Shown here: positions 1 through 8,569 of the stretch, one piece after another
How positions within the stretch are numbered: the first letter of the stretch is position 1
Layout: each line of letters opens with the position of its first letter
DNA from: Ilumatobacteraceae bacterium
GTDB lineage: Bacteria; Actinomycetota; Acidimicrobiia; Acidimicrobiales; Ilumatobacteraceae
DNA: 64,000 nt
Assembly: GCA_025463305.1 (NCBI GenBank)
Contig: JAOBWK010000063.1
Coordinates: 1 to 64,000 of the forward strand
Reading direction: 5' to 3'
The notes under the pieces: generated by a model
Told to the model about the DNA's origin: nothing
Database searches by the model: none
Seen by the model: the letters and a program-made list of their open reading frames with translations, nothing else
Program-made: the position numbers and the translations under genes

Positions 1-1
1 C

Positions 2-139
2 CTGAACTTCGTCACCGGTCAAACCGTTCCGAACGCGGTCATCGCGCCGGTTTCGGCGGACGGCTACGTCTGCTTCTACGCGTCGGTCGACACCCATCTC
101 ATCGCAGACGTCAACGGATGGTTCGCCACCTCCGGCTGA
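2..139 (+). CDS. C-terminal end of a cell-surface repeat protein (5' end outside window)
   Basis: The open frame enters from the left edge and stops at 137-139, giving 45 residues. It contains GQTVPNAVIAPVSADGYVCF and ends in THLIADVNGWFATSG. This is the same C-terminal half-repeat that occurs three times in the large secreted protein at 3657-6002 (there GQTIPNAV and LADVNGY). The missing upstream part therefore probably carries further copies of this repeat. The family is common in Acidimicrobiia-type actinobacteria, but I know of no biochemical role. It is probably secreted or wall-exposed by analogy. Only the tail can be judged. Confidence 0.75.
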   Translation: MNFVTGQTVPNAVIAPVSADGYVCFYASVDTHLIADVNGWFATSG

Positions 140-322
140 CCAGCCAGGCCGAGCGCGATGGACACTCCGGCAACGTCCCACCCAAGCGGCAGACGCCCGC
201 ACAGCACCGCGACGCAGAACGGTGGCCGACTCGTCCAGCCGATCGCCCTCCATCAGGCGCATCGGCGCGCTGCGCTGGCCGCCTCCTCTCGAGTAGCCCG
301 ATTGGTTGCAAGCCTGGCGGCA

Positions 323-690
323 TCAGTTCAGGGGTCCGCTCGTCGAACGACTCAGAGGATACGCAGGCGTTGGTGAGCACGTATCGGTCTCCAGCGCAGG
401 TCGTGTCCCATCGCTGTCGTACACGTTGCCGGTGCTGGCCATGACGAACCCGTGCTCCGGGCGAGTGCGTGCGGACGGCGTCGATGAGGTTGCGAGTGCC
501 GTCGAGGTTGACGCGCCAGATGGCGTCTTGGTCGTCGGTGTGGAACAGGGCTGCGAGATGGACGACGACGTCGACGCCTTCCGCTGCAGCGTGGAGCGAA
601 CCGGGTTGTTCGAGGTCGCCTCGCGCGGCGGTGGTGCCGGGTGGCAGGTCGACGTCGCCCCGGACGAGGGCCCGGGTGATCGCGCTCGGC
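323..690 (-). pseudogene. Remnant of an NAD-dependent epimerase/dehydratase
   Basis: Reading the reverse strand from about 690, one frame gives ALVRGDVDLPPGT, then EGVDVVVHLAALFHTDD and NLDGTRNLIDAVR. This is the usual second half of the Rossmann fold of extended SDRs. Near 437 the match jumps to the neighbouring frame, giving FVMASTGNVYDSDG and TPAYPLSR, and that frame ends at a TGA at 323-325. The N-terminal GxxGxxG nucleotide-binding segment is absent, as is the C-terminal substrate domain. The gene is therefore truncated at both ends and frameshifted. It could not make a working enzyme. Confidence 0.7.
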
Positions 691-691
691 G

Positions 692-1043
692 TCAGCGAAT
701 TCCCCGACCTCACCATCACCACCGTCCGGAACTGGACCCCGATGGACGGTGCCGGCGAGCCCTACTGCCCGTACCAGGACATCGAGACCCACGCCGGCGC
801 CAATGAATGCATCGCCATCGATGCGTCGTGCACGATGGCTCACTGGAACGACAACGAGGTCGCCTCGGCCAGTGTGCGGCTCTCGTTGGCGTTGCCGTCG
901 GGCCTCACGCGTGGATCAGCGCCGACAGCAGCGCTACCGACGGCCTGTCGGCGCCGATCACCTCACTGTTCCAAGCAGCGCCAGAGCTGAGCGCGGCGAT
1001 GAGGGATGCCGTGAGCACGTTCGTCGAGGCACTGAAGGCGTAG
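692..1043 (+). pseudogene. Frameshifted remnant of an unrecognised gene
   Basis: Two forward frames read well one after the other. The first, about 692-905, contains TVRNWTPMDGAGEPYCPYQD and ASCTMAHWNDNEVASASV. The second, about 908-1043, contains HAWISADSSATDGLSAP and a helical tail ending in FVEALKA before a TAG at 1041-1043. The composition looks like real protein in both pieces and the join is near 905. No start codon or leader is visible and I do not recognise the family. It could also be two unrelated fragments. The rest of 140-1266 shows no convincing gene. Confidence 0.4.
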
Positions 1044-1266
1044 CGCTCGCGACCGACGCGGGCGTCAGATGTGAGCACGGGCCGTCGGAGATCTCGACGA
1101 TCCTGCTCGATCGGCGCGCATCGCCAGCAACCAGACGCGCCGGCTCACGGGTTGGGCGCGATGGGCGGTGGCGCCTCGCTCGTCGTGGTCGTCTAGCTTG
1201 CCAACTCGGGCGTTCGCGGCCGGACGGCGCGCCGTGTGCGCGGAGCGAGAGACAGAGGGGACAGGC

Positions 1267-2247
1267 ATGGCGTTCTTCGGGATGCGGTTCGACTTCAGGA
1301 ACCCGGCGATCGCCGGAACGACGATGACCTCGCGGTACAAGGCCGGCATCGACATGGTCGAGTGGGCCGACGGACTCGGGTTCGTCACGGTGGTGCTGTC
1401 GGAGCACCACGGCAGCCCCGACGGCTACCTCCCGAGTGCATTGCCGATGGCGGCGGCGATGGCGGCGCGCTCGACGAAGATCGGCATCACGATCTCCGCC
1501 ATCGTCGCACCGCTGCACGATCCGCTCCGCCTCGCCGAGGACGCCGCGGTCGTCGATCTGATCAGCGGTGGCCGCGTCAACCTGATCCTCGCCAACGGCT
1601 ACGTCGACAGCGAGTTCGAGATGTTCGGCGTGCCGATGAACCAGCGCGCCAAGCGCACCACCACGGCCGTGGAGACGCTGCGCTCGGCGTGGACGGGCGA
1701 GCCGTTCACCCATCAGGAGCGCGCAGCGCGGATCACGCCGATGCCCGAGCGGCCGGGCGGCCCGTCGATCACGCTCGGCGGCAGCACCCAGGGCGCCGCC
1801 AAGCGCGCGGCCCGCATCGGCGACGGGTTCGCGCCGTCGCTGCCCGAGCACTGGGACTGGTACCGCGAGGAGCGCATCGCGCTCGGCCATCCGGATCCCG
1901 GTCCGCACTTCGGCGACTACATCGGCAACTTCCACCTCGCCGCCGATGTCGAGGAGGGCTGGGCCGAGGTCGGGCAGTACTTCCTGCACGAGACCAACGC
2001 GTACGGGAAGTGGATGGCCGATGCCGGCCTGCCCGGGATGTACCACATCGCCGCCGACGTCGACGCGGTGCGCGCCCAGGGCATGTACCGCGTGCTCACC
2101 CCGGACATGCTGCTCGCCGAGATCGAGGCCGCCGGCCCGTTCGCGTTCGTGCTGTTCCACCCACTCCTCGGTGGCATCCCGCCCGAGTCGGCTTGGCGCG
2201 CCCTGCACCTGTTCGAACAAGATGTCCTGACCCGCCTGCCGGGCTGA
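1267..2247 (+). CDS. LLM-class (luciferase-like, probably F420/flavin-dependent) oxidoreductase
   Basis: The protein has 326 residues and a luciferase-like TIM-barrel sequence. It has an early SEHHG segment, a central STKIGI...VAPLHDPLRLAED block, the SGGRVNLILANGY turn and ITLGGSTQGAAKRAA near residues 165-180. These are landmarks of LLM oxidoreductases, which use F420 or FMN for hydride transfer in the cytoplasm. The start at 1267 is preferred over a longer upstream frame because a purine-rich AGAGGGG lies 6 bases before it and homology begins there. The gene is followed after 30 bases by the CoA-transferase-like gene on the same strand, so the two are probably cotranscribed. The substrate is unknown; a steroid or acyl-CoA catabolic role is inferred from context. 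Confidence 0.85.
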   Translation: MAFFGMRFDFRNPAIAGTTMTSRYKAGIDMVEWADGLGFVTVVLSEHHGSPDGYLPSALPMAAAMAARSTKIGITISAIVAPLHDPLRLAEDAAVVDLISGGRVNLILANGYVDSEFEMFGVPMNQRAKRTTTAVETLRSAWTGEPFTHQERAARITPMPERPGGPSITLGGSTQGAAKRAARIGDGFAPSLPEHWDWYREERIALGHPDPGPHFGDYIGNFHLAADVEEGWAEVGQYFLHETNAYGKWMADAGLPGMYHIAADVDAVRAQGMYRVLTPDMLLAEIEAAGPFAFVLFHPLLGGIPPESAWRALHLFEQDVLTRLPG

Positions 2248-2277
2248 ACCCCGACCCCCACGAGACGAGAGCTGTCG

Positions 2278-3525
2278 ATGTCCGAATCCGCTTCCCCCCT
2301 TGGCCAAGGCCTCCTCGCCGGCGTTCGCGTCCTCGACCTCTCGCTGCTCGGGCCCGCCGCGCTGGCGTCGCACTTCGTCGACTTCGGCGCCGAGGTGATC
2401 AAGATCGAGGCGCCGTCCGGTGACTACGTGCGCGAGATGACGTGGCCGATCGTCGACGGCACGTCGCTGATGCACCTGCGCGTCAACCGGGGCAAGGAGT
2501 CGCTGGTGCTCGACCTCAAGACGCCGGAGGCGGCGGAGGTGCTCACCGAGCTCATCGCCAAGTCCGACGTGATCATCGAGGCGATGCGCCCGGGCTTCCT
2601 CGACAAGCGCGGCTTCACCAGGGAGCGCCTGGAGGAGATCAACCCGGCCATCGTGTTCTGCGGGATCAGCGGCTACGGCGCCACCGGCCCGTACCGTGAC
2701 CTCCCGTCGCACGGCATCGCGTACGACACGTGGGCCGGTCAGATCAAGCCCATCGTCGACGAGCAGGGCTTCACGCGCATGCCCGACCAGGCCAACATCG
2801 GCATCATCGCCGGACCCGCGTTCGGGGCGATGGCCGTGCTCGCCGCGCTCGTGCGGGCCCGCACCACCGGCAAGGGCGCGCACATGGAGATCGCCCAGAG
2901 CGACGCAGCCGCCTACTTCGACTGGTACCGCATCGAGACCTACCGCGCCTACCAGCACGACGAGAGCTTCGTCACCGGCAACAAGAGCGACGACCTGGTG
3001 CGTCGTGCGCCCGGACTCGGCGGGATGTGGGAGGGCGTGCGCTACCAGATGTACGAATCGGCCGACGGGCACGTGCTGTTCATGGCCAGCGAGAACGCGT
3101 TCTGGAAGAACTTCTGCGTCGGCCTCGGCCGTGAGGACCTCTACGAGCAGTTCCCGGGCAGCAAGTACGCCGACCACGCTCGTGGCAACGTCGAGCTGCA
3201 GGCGATCCTGCGCGACATCTTCCGCACCAAGACGTCGCAGGAGTGGATCACCTTCGCGGGTGAGCACAACACGACCATCGCCCCGGTCAACACACCCGGC
3301 ACCGTGATCGAGGATCCGCAGTTCCAGGACCGGTTCACGTGGACCACCGTCGAGGAGACGGGCATCGAGCAACTGCTCTTCCCGCTGCACATGGACGGCG
3401 AGACGCAGCCCGTGCCGACGAAGGCACCCACGGTCGGTCAGCACTCGGCCGACGTGCTCAAGCGGGTGCTCGGCTACGACGACGCCAAGATCGACGCACT
3501 GCGCGCCGCCGGCGCCACCTCCTGA
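2278..3525 (+). CDS. CaiB/BaiF family III CoA-transferase-like protein, catalytic Asp replaced
   Basis: The protein has 415 residues, the usual family III length. The N-terminal LLAGVRVLDLS and GAEVIKIEAP segments (about residues 12-45) and VNRGKESLVLDLK are typical of CaiB/BaiF enzymes. These move CoA between carboxylates or act as 2-methylacyl-CoA racemases. In known members a catalytic Asp lies 12 residues before a conserved LAAL (Asp169 of formyl-CoA transferase). Here the sequence is NIGIIAGPAFGAMAVLAAL, so Ile176 occupies that position; the nearest Asp is 170. The protein may use another residue, may bind acyl-CoA without transferring CoA, or my gapless alignment may be off. It follows the LLM oxidoreductase gene by 30 bases. 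Confidence 0.85.
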   Translation: MSESASPLGQGLLAGVRVLDLSLLGPAALASHFVDFGAEVIKIEAPSGDYVREMTWPIVDGTSLMHLRVNRGKESLVLDLKTPEAAEVLTELIAKSDVIIEAMRPGFLDKRGFTRERLEEINPAIVFCGISGYGATGPYRDLPSHGIAYDTWAGQIKPIVDEQGFTRMPDQANIGIIAGPAFGAMAVLAALVRARTTGKGAHMEIAQSDAAAYFDWYRIETYRAYQHDESFVTGNKSDDLVRRAPGLGGMWEGVRYQMYESADGHVLFMASENAFWKNFCVGLGREDLYEQFPGSKYADHARGNVELQAILRDIFRTKTSQEWITFAGEHNTTIAPVNTPGTVIEDPQFQDRFTWTTVEETGIEQLLFPLHMDGETQPVPTKAPTVGQHSADVLKRVLGYDDAKIDALRAAGATS

Positions 3526-3656
3526 TCAACCCGCGCCGCTGATGTAACGCTGGCCCTGCCAGTCGACACAGAGGTACTGTTGCGACGTCTGCGCCCCAGG
3601 GGTGGAGCAAGGACATCTCACACAACCTCATTCCCTGTCGAAGAAGGCTGGACCAG

Positions 3657-6002
3657 ATGTCGTACTCCACCACCCCCACGCGCCCTCGCGGCGCCGTCGC
3701 CCGGCTCCTGGCCGTCCTCGCTGTCGTCGCCCTGACGGTCGCGGCCATCGTGATGCGTGCCGGCGCGACCTCGCAATGGGTCGACGGCGCGGCGAAGCAG
3801 TCGGACATCGGCAACTGCGTCACCGGTCAGTCCGAGAAGGGGGCCGCGGCGTGGACCGGGTCCATCAACCTGCCGAGCACCAGCGAGCCGTATCCGGGCG
3901 AAGTCTACTACCTGCACACGATCGTGTATGGCCAGGGCAACTCCTGCGCGGGGCAGTACGCGAACGTCGAGCTGACGCTGCCGCCGAACACGTCGCTCGC
4001 GATCAGCACTTCGAACCCGGTCAAGTGCTGGGCCATCGCGCCGAGCACAACCACAGCGGACCAGGGCGACTGCCCGCAGACCTTGACCTCCGGCGTCACG
4101 GGTGGTGTGTACCGGATCCCTTCGCCGGTCACGGGTACCTTCGCCAAGCTGTGGCCACTCCCGCAGGGCTACGGCTGGGAGTTCCAGGTTCCGGTGGTCA
4201 GCAGCGTGCCGTTCGCACTCAGCGGCGGCGTGGCGGGATACACGAAGGTCCTGGACGGCTGGAGCAGTCCGGTGCTGCAGCCGACCGGACCCGTCCAGGT
4301 GTACGCCCGCGCACCGCAGATCAGTTCCACGTCGACCACCAACTTCGCGTCGGCGAACTGGCCGTCGACGATGTTGACCACCCAGTACGTCAGCCCGTAC
4401 GGCGTCGCAGGGGGTGCGTACTTCGACATGCTGACCGGTAGCGGAGGCTCGGTGGCGTACTCCGACGGACCGGAGAACTTCGCAGCGGGCACCACGGGCG
4501 CGGTCGGGGTCACCGAGGACTGGGTCATCAGTGGTCACCCGCTGGTCGCCAACCACACCTACTACTGGCACATGCGCTACGTCACCTCGGCCGGGACCTA
4601 CACGGGTGCGCAGCAGTCGTTCACAACGCCCCCGACGACGGGTGGCACGACCACATCGTCCACCACGACGACCACCACGACACCGCCGACCATTCCCGGT
4701 GGTGGAGGTTCCAGCGGTGGCACGGTGCCGCCCACGAGCCCGACCAGTCCCTCGACATCGACATCGACATCGGCGACCAGCGCCACCACGGCGTCCACGT
4801 CCGGCGGAGGGACGGGTTCGACTGCACCTGCCCCGGCGGTCGCTTCCTACTCACCGATCGTGCCGGGTCGCATCCTCGACACGCGGACGGGTGCCGGCTT
4901 CTCGACCGTCGACGGCGACGGTCTAGGCCACGGCGAGGTCGGGGCGAACCAGACCATCGAGTTGCAGGTAGCGGGACGAGCCGGCGTTCCTGCCGACGCA
5001 TCTGCGGTGGTGTTGAACGTGACGGTCACCGGTGCTGAGGGCAACGGCTACGTCACGGTGTACCCATGCGGTTCACCCCAGCCGACGACGTCGAACCTCA
5101 ATTTCACGGTCGGACAGACCATTCCGAACGCGGTGATCAGCAAGATCGGCGATGGCGGCAAGGTGTGCCTGTTCGCGAACGTGGCGACGCAGCTCCTCGC
5201 TGACGTCGGCGGTTACTTCCCGGCCGGCGCGTCGTACTCGCCGATCGTGCCGGCTCGCATCCTGGACACACGCCAGGGTGCGGCCTACTCGACCGTCGAC
5301 GGGGTCGCTCTCGGTCAAGGGTTGCTCGGCGCGAACCAGACGATCGAACTGCAGGTGGCAGGTCGCGCCGGAGTTCCAGGGGATGCCTCGGCAGCGGTGC
5401 TGAACGTCACCGTCACCGGTGCGCAGGGCAACGGCTACGTGACGGTGTACCCGTGTGGATCGTCGCAACCGACGACGTCGAACCTCAACTTCACGGAGGG
5501 GCAGACCATTCCCAACGCCGTGATCAGCAAGATCGGTGACGGCGGGAAGGTGTGCATCTTCGCGAACGTCGGTACGCACGTGCTGGCCGACGTGAACGGC
5601 TACTTCCCGGCCGGCTCGTCGTACACGCCGATCGTTCCCGGACGCATCCTCGACACGCGGATCGGGCCCGACTTCTCGACGGTCGACGGCCTCGGACTCG
5701 GGCAGGGTCTGCTCGAGGCAAACCAGACGCTCGTCCTGCAGGTCACCGGTCGCGCCGGTGTTCCGGCCAGCGCGTCGGCGGCCGTGCTGAACGTGACGGT
5801 CACGGGTGCACAGGGCAATGGCTACGTCACGGTCTACCCCTGTGGGTCGCCGCAGCCGACGACGTCGAACCTCAACTTCTCCGTCGGCCAGACGATTCCC
5901 AACGCAGTGTTGGCGAAGATCGGCGACGGCGGCACGGTCTGCATCTTCGCCAACGTCGGCACGCAAGTGCTGGCCGATGTGAACGGCTATGTGCCGGCGT
6001 GA
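3657..6002 (+). CDS. Large secreted protein: signal peptide, variable N-domain, Thr/Ser linker, three C-terminal repeats
   Basis: The 781-residue product begins with a basic start and a hydrophobic stretch (about residues 15-34, LLAVLAVVALTVAAIVM), consistent with a signal peptide or anchor. Residues about 45-320 form an unrecognised domain with paired cysteines. Residues about 325-395 are a Thr/Ser/Pro/Gly linker typical of exported wall-spanning proteins. The C-terminus is three near-identical units at residues 397-525, 526-654 and 655-781. Each runs from S-Y-S/T-P-I-V-P and R-I-L-D-T-R through a YPCG block to L-A-D-V-x-G-Y-x-P-A. The window's first bases encode a fourth copy from a neighbouring protein. 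Surface adhesion or matrix function is plausible, but nothing in the sequence proves it. Confidence 0.85.
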   Translation: MSYSTTPTRPRGAVARLLAVLAVVALTVAAIVMRAGATSQWVDGAAKQSDIGNCVTGQSEKGAAAWTGSINLPSTSEPYPGEVYYLHTIVYGQGNSCAGQYANVELTLPPNTSLAISTSNPVKCWAIAPSTTTADQGDCPQTLTSGVTGGVYRIPSPVTGTFAKLWPLPQGYGWEFQVPVVSSVPFALSGGVAGYTKVLDGWSSPVLQPTGPVQVYARAPQISSTSTTNFASANWPSTMLTTQYVSPYGVAGGAYFDMLTGSGGSVAYSDGPENFAAGTTGAVGVTEDWVISGHPLVANHTYYWHMRYVTSAGTYTGAQQSFTTPPTTGGTTTSSTTTTTTTPPTIPGGGGSSGGTVPPTSPTSPSTSTSTSATSATTASTSGGGTGSTAPAPAVASYSPIVPGRILDTRTGAGFSTVDGDGLGHGEVGANQTIELQVAGRAGVPADASAVVLNVTVTGAEGNGYVTVYPCGSPQPTTSNLNFTVGQTIPNAVISKIGDGGKVCLFANVATQLLADVGGYFPAGASYSPIVPARILDTRQGAAYSTVDGVALGQGLLGANQTIELQVAGRAGVPGDASAAVLNVTVTGAQGNGYVTVYPCGSSQPTTSNLNFTEGQTIPNAVISKIGDGGKVCIFANVGTHVLADVNGYFPAGSSYTPIVPGRILDTRIGPDFSTVDGLGLGQGLLEANQTLVLQVTGRAGVPASASAAVLNVTVTGAQGNGYVTVYPCGSPQPTTSNLNFSVGQTIPNAVLAKIGDGGTVCIFANVGTQVLADVNGYVPA
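4845..5999 (+). repeat. Three tandem 387-bp coding repeats
   Basis: The units start at 4845, 5232 and 5619; the first two are exactly 387 bp and the last is 381 bp. Each encodes the same domain with two conserved cysteines (one in YPCG, one in the VC[L/I]FAN segment), which could form a disulfide within each repeat. Conservation extends to the nucleotide level, so the array probably arose by recent duplication and may vary in copy number between strains. Confidence 0.85.
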
Positions 6003-6014
6003 TCCCGGACGCAT

Positions 6015-6049
6015 GCAGCAGACGTCCGCCTGAGGCGGACATCTGCTGC
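6015..6049 (+). terminator. Hairpin after the surface-repeat gene
   Basis: GCAGCAGACGTCCGCC (6015-6030) pairs with GGCGGACATCTGCTGC (6034-6049) across a TGA loop, with a single C-A mismatch. It lies 12 bases after the stop codon of the upstream gene. There is no U-run, as is common in GC-rich actinobacteria. It probably separates this gene from the operon starting at 6165. Confidence 0.55.
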
Positions 6050-6164
6050 CAGCGCCACCTGCGATAGCGGGTAATGCGACGCATCAAATTAGGATCGCCA
6101 CGTTCGTCAGAGCCGCTCCGGCACACGCCGGAGCGGCGCCAGATCGTTGTGTACGGGGGTCCAC

Positions 6165-7307
6165 ATGGAGTTCGGGCTGTTCAACCAGATGTACCACCCG
6201 GTGCATCGTCGTGCGGTGCGCGGCGAGCACGAGTGCCTGATGGAGGAGCTGGCGCTCATCGAGGTGGCCGACCGCGTCGGCTTCAAGTACGCCTGGGTCA
6301 GCGAGCACCACTTCCTCGACGAGTACTCGCATCTGTCGGCCAGCGAGGCGTTCATGGGCTATGCGCTCGCGCGCACCAAGAACATCCACATCGGCTCGGG
6401 CATCATCAACATCACCCCGCCGGTGTCGCCGCCGTCGCGCGTCGCCGAGAAGGTGGCGATGCTGGATCACCTCGGCCAGGGTCGCTTCGAGTGGGGCACC
6501 GGTCGCGGGTCGTCCTCGACGGAGGTGCACGGCTTCGGCATCGAGACGATGGACGAGACCCGCGACATGTACGACGAGACGCTGCCGGAGATCCTGAAGA
6601 TGATGCAGCCGGGAGAGTACGGCCCGTTCGACGGCACGTTCTTCACGATGCCCCGGCGCAACGTGCTGCCCAAGCCGTACACGAACCCGCATCCGCCGAT
6701 CTGGGTGGCCGCCGGCTCGCCCGGCACGTTCGAGAAGGCGGCCCGCCTCGGTCTCGGCGTGCTGTGCTTCACGATGGGAACGCCCGACACGCTGGCACCG
6801 CTGATCGAGGTCTACAAGAAGAACATCGAGCACGCCGAGCCCGTCGGTGGCTACGTGAACAACAACATCATGGTCACCACGGACATGATGGTGCTCGAGG
6901 ACGGTGCCCGGGCCCGCCAGATCTCGTTGAACAACCGCGGCAACTACCACACGGCGCTGCTGTTCCGTTACCTCGACAGCTTCCCGATCGGGCAGGGCCA
7001 GCCGAAGTGGCCCGACATCCCTGCGCCGCCCGAGGCGAGTGGGCTCGACTACGCGATTCGCAAGGGCATCGTCGCGGTCGGCACACCTGACGAGGCCATC
7101 GCCACCATCAAGCGCTACGAGGACATCGGCGCCGACCAGCTCACGTTCGGCACGTTCTCCACCGACGTGTCGCTCGCCGACGCCACCGAGGCCTACGAGT
7201 GCTTCGGCAAGTACGTGCTGCCGGAGTTCGACAAGGATCCCGTGCACAGCACCACGCGGCAGCGCAACGCGCAGCTCGGTGTGCTGCCGGCCGGCGTGCC
7301 GGTCTGA
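6165..7307 (+). CDS. LLM-class flavin/F420-dependent oxidoreductase, first gene of the igr-like operon
   Basis: The protein has 380 residues starting MEFGLFNQMYHP. ATG 6165 is chosen over an in-frame TTG at 6147 because a G-run sits just before it. Luciferase-like landmarks are VSEHHFLDEYSHL, an IHIGSGIINITPP strand, GRFEWGTGRG and PPIWVAAGSPGTFEKAA. The fold is a TIM barrel using a reduced flavin or F420. It lies 28 bases upstream of an acyl-CoA dehydrogenase and heads a seven-gene run of steroid side-chain genes. A redox step on a steroid CoA ester or its ketone is a reasonable guess. The mycobacterial igr operon has no such gene, so the role is open. Confidence 0.85.
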   Translation: MEFGLFNQMYHPVHRRAVRGEHECLMEELALIEVADRVGFKYAWVSEHHFLDEYSHLSASEAFMGYALARTKNIHIGSGIINITPPVSPPSRVAEKVAMLDHLGQGRFEWGTGRGSSSTEVHGFGIETMDETRDMYDETLPEILKMMQPGEYGPFDGTFFTMPRRNVLPKPYTNPHPPIWVAAGSPGTFEKAARLGLGVLCFTMGTPDTLAPLIEVYKKNIEHAEPVGGYVNNNIMVTTDMMVLEDGARARQISLNNRGNYHTALLFRYLDSFPIGQGQPKWPDIPAPPEASGLDYAIRKGIVAVGTPDEAIATIKRYEDIGADQLTFGTFSTDVSLADATEAYECFGKYVLPEFDKDPVHSTTRQRNAQLGVLPAGVPV

Positions 7308-7335
7308 GCCGGAGCGATCGGTCGGCCACGAGCAC

Positions 7336-8556
7336 ATGGACATCGAGGACTCCCCGGAAGAGGCTGCGTTCCGTGCCGAGGCGCGGGCCTGGCTCGGGGC
7401 GAACGCGAAGCCACGCGACCTGACCACGCAGCACCGCCCCGCGAACACCGATGCCGAGCAGGATGCCCACGCCAAGCGCTGCCGGGAGTGGCAGCGCGTG
7501 CTCTACGACGGCGGCTGGGCCGGGCTGACGTGGCCGAAGCAGTTCGGTGGCCGAGGCGGCAAGCCGTGGCAGGCGGCGATCTTCGCCGAGGAGCAGGCGA
7601 CGTTCGACGTGTCGACGGGTGTGTTCTCCGTGGCCCACGGGATGGTGGCGCCGACGCTGATGGTGCACGGCAACGACCGCCAGCGCGCCCACCTCGACGC
7701 GATGCTGCGCGGCGACGAGATCTGGGCCCAGCTGTTCAGCGAGCCCGAGGCCGGCAGCGACCTCGCCAACCTCGGCACCCGCGCGGTGCTCGACGGTGAT
7801 CAGTGGGTGGTCAACGGGCAGAAGGTGTGGACGAGCGGCGCCCAGCACAGCCAGTACGCGATCCTGCTCGCCCGCACTGATCCCGACGCACCCAAGCACG
7901 CCGGCATCACCTACTTCCTGGTCGACATGCACACGCCGGGCATCGAGGTCCGCCCGCTGCGCCAGATCACCGGCGCCGCGCACTTCAACGAGGTCTTCCT
8001 CACCGACGTCCGCATACCGGTCGAGAACGTGGTCGGCGAGGTCAACGCCGGCTGGAAGATCGCGCACACCACGCTGTCGAACGAGCGGGCACTCATCGGC
8101 GGCAGCGGCGGCAACGCGTACACGATCCCCGAGCTGATCGACCTCGCCCGACGGTACGACCGCAACGACGATCCCGTGATCCGCCAGGGCCTGGCCCAGG
8201 CGCACATCCGCGCCGAGGTGCTCAAGTACATGGGCTACGGGCTGCGCACCTCGATCAGCCGTGGCGAGATGCCGGGGCCGGGAGCGAGCGTGATGAAGCT
8301 GTTCATCGCCCGGCACTGGAGCGCCACCACCGACCTCGCGGTCGCGATCGAGGGCGCGTCCGGGATGCTGTGGGGCGAGTCGGCCACCGAGGACGGCCGC
8401 TGGCAGACACTGCTGTGCCAGCAGTACGCGATCCGCATCGGCGGCGGCACCGACGAGATCCAGGGCAACGTCATCGGCGAGCGCGCACTCGGTCTGCCGC
8501 GTGAGCCGGCGCTCGACCGCGACCTGCCCTGGCGTGAGACACGAGGAGCCCGATGA
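7336..8556 (+). CDS. Acyl-CoA dehydrogenase (FadE type)
   Basis: The protein has 406 residues with a full ACAD layout. It has an N-terminal helical domain, WPKQFGGRGG, the FAD/substrate segment LFSEPEAGSDLAN, a beta domain with GQKVWTSGAQ, and the C-terminal GGGTDEIQGNVIGERALGLP. These flavoenzymes oxidise acyl-CoA to 2-enoyl-CoA. It is the second gene of the operon and ends 13 bases before chsH2. Mycobacterial igr operons carry FadE28 and FadE29 at this place. This protein is closer to ordinary FadEs than to FadE29 as I remember it, so it may pair with the ChsE1-like chain at 9571 or act alone. No strong ribosome site precedes ATG 7336. Confidence 0.88.
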   Translation: MDIEDSPEEAAFRAEARAWLGANAKPRDLTTQHRPANTDAEQDAHAKRCREWQRVLYDGGWAGLTWPKQFGGRGGKPWQAAIFAEEQATFDVSTGVFSVAHGMVAPTLMVHGNDRQRAHLDAMLRGDEIWAQLFSEPEAGSDLANLGTRAVLDGDQWVVNGQKVWTSGAQHSQYAILLARTDPDAPKHAGITYFLVDMHTPGIEVRPLRQITGAAHFNEVFLTDVRIPVENVVGEVNAGWKIAHTTLSNERALIGGSGGNAYTIPELIDLARRYDRNDDPVIRQGLAQAHIRAEVLKYMGYGLRTSISRGEMPGPGASVMKLFIARHWSATTDLAVAIEGASGMLWGESATEDGRWQTLLCQQYAIRIGGGTDEIQGNVIGERALGLPREPALDRDLPWRETRGAR

Positions 8557-8569
8557 TGGAGGACCCGGC

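Noticed and set aside
958..3444. An 828-codon reverse open frame
   Set aside because: It mirrors the LLM oxidoreductase and CoA-transferase-like genes and has no recognisable domain.
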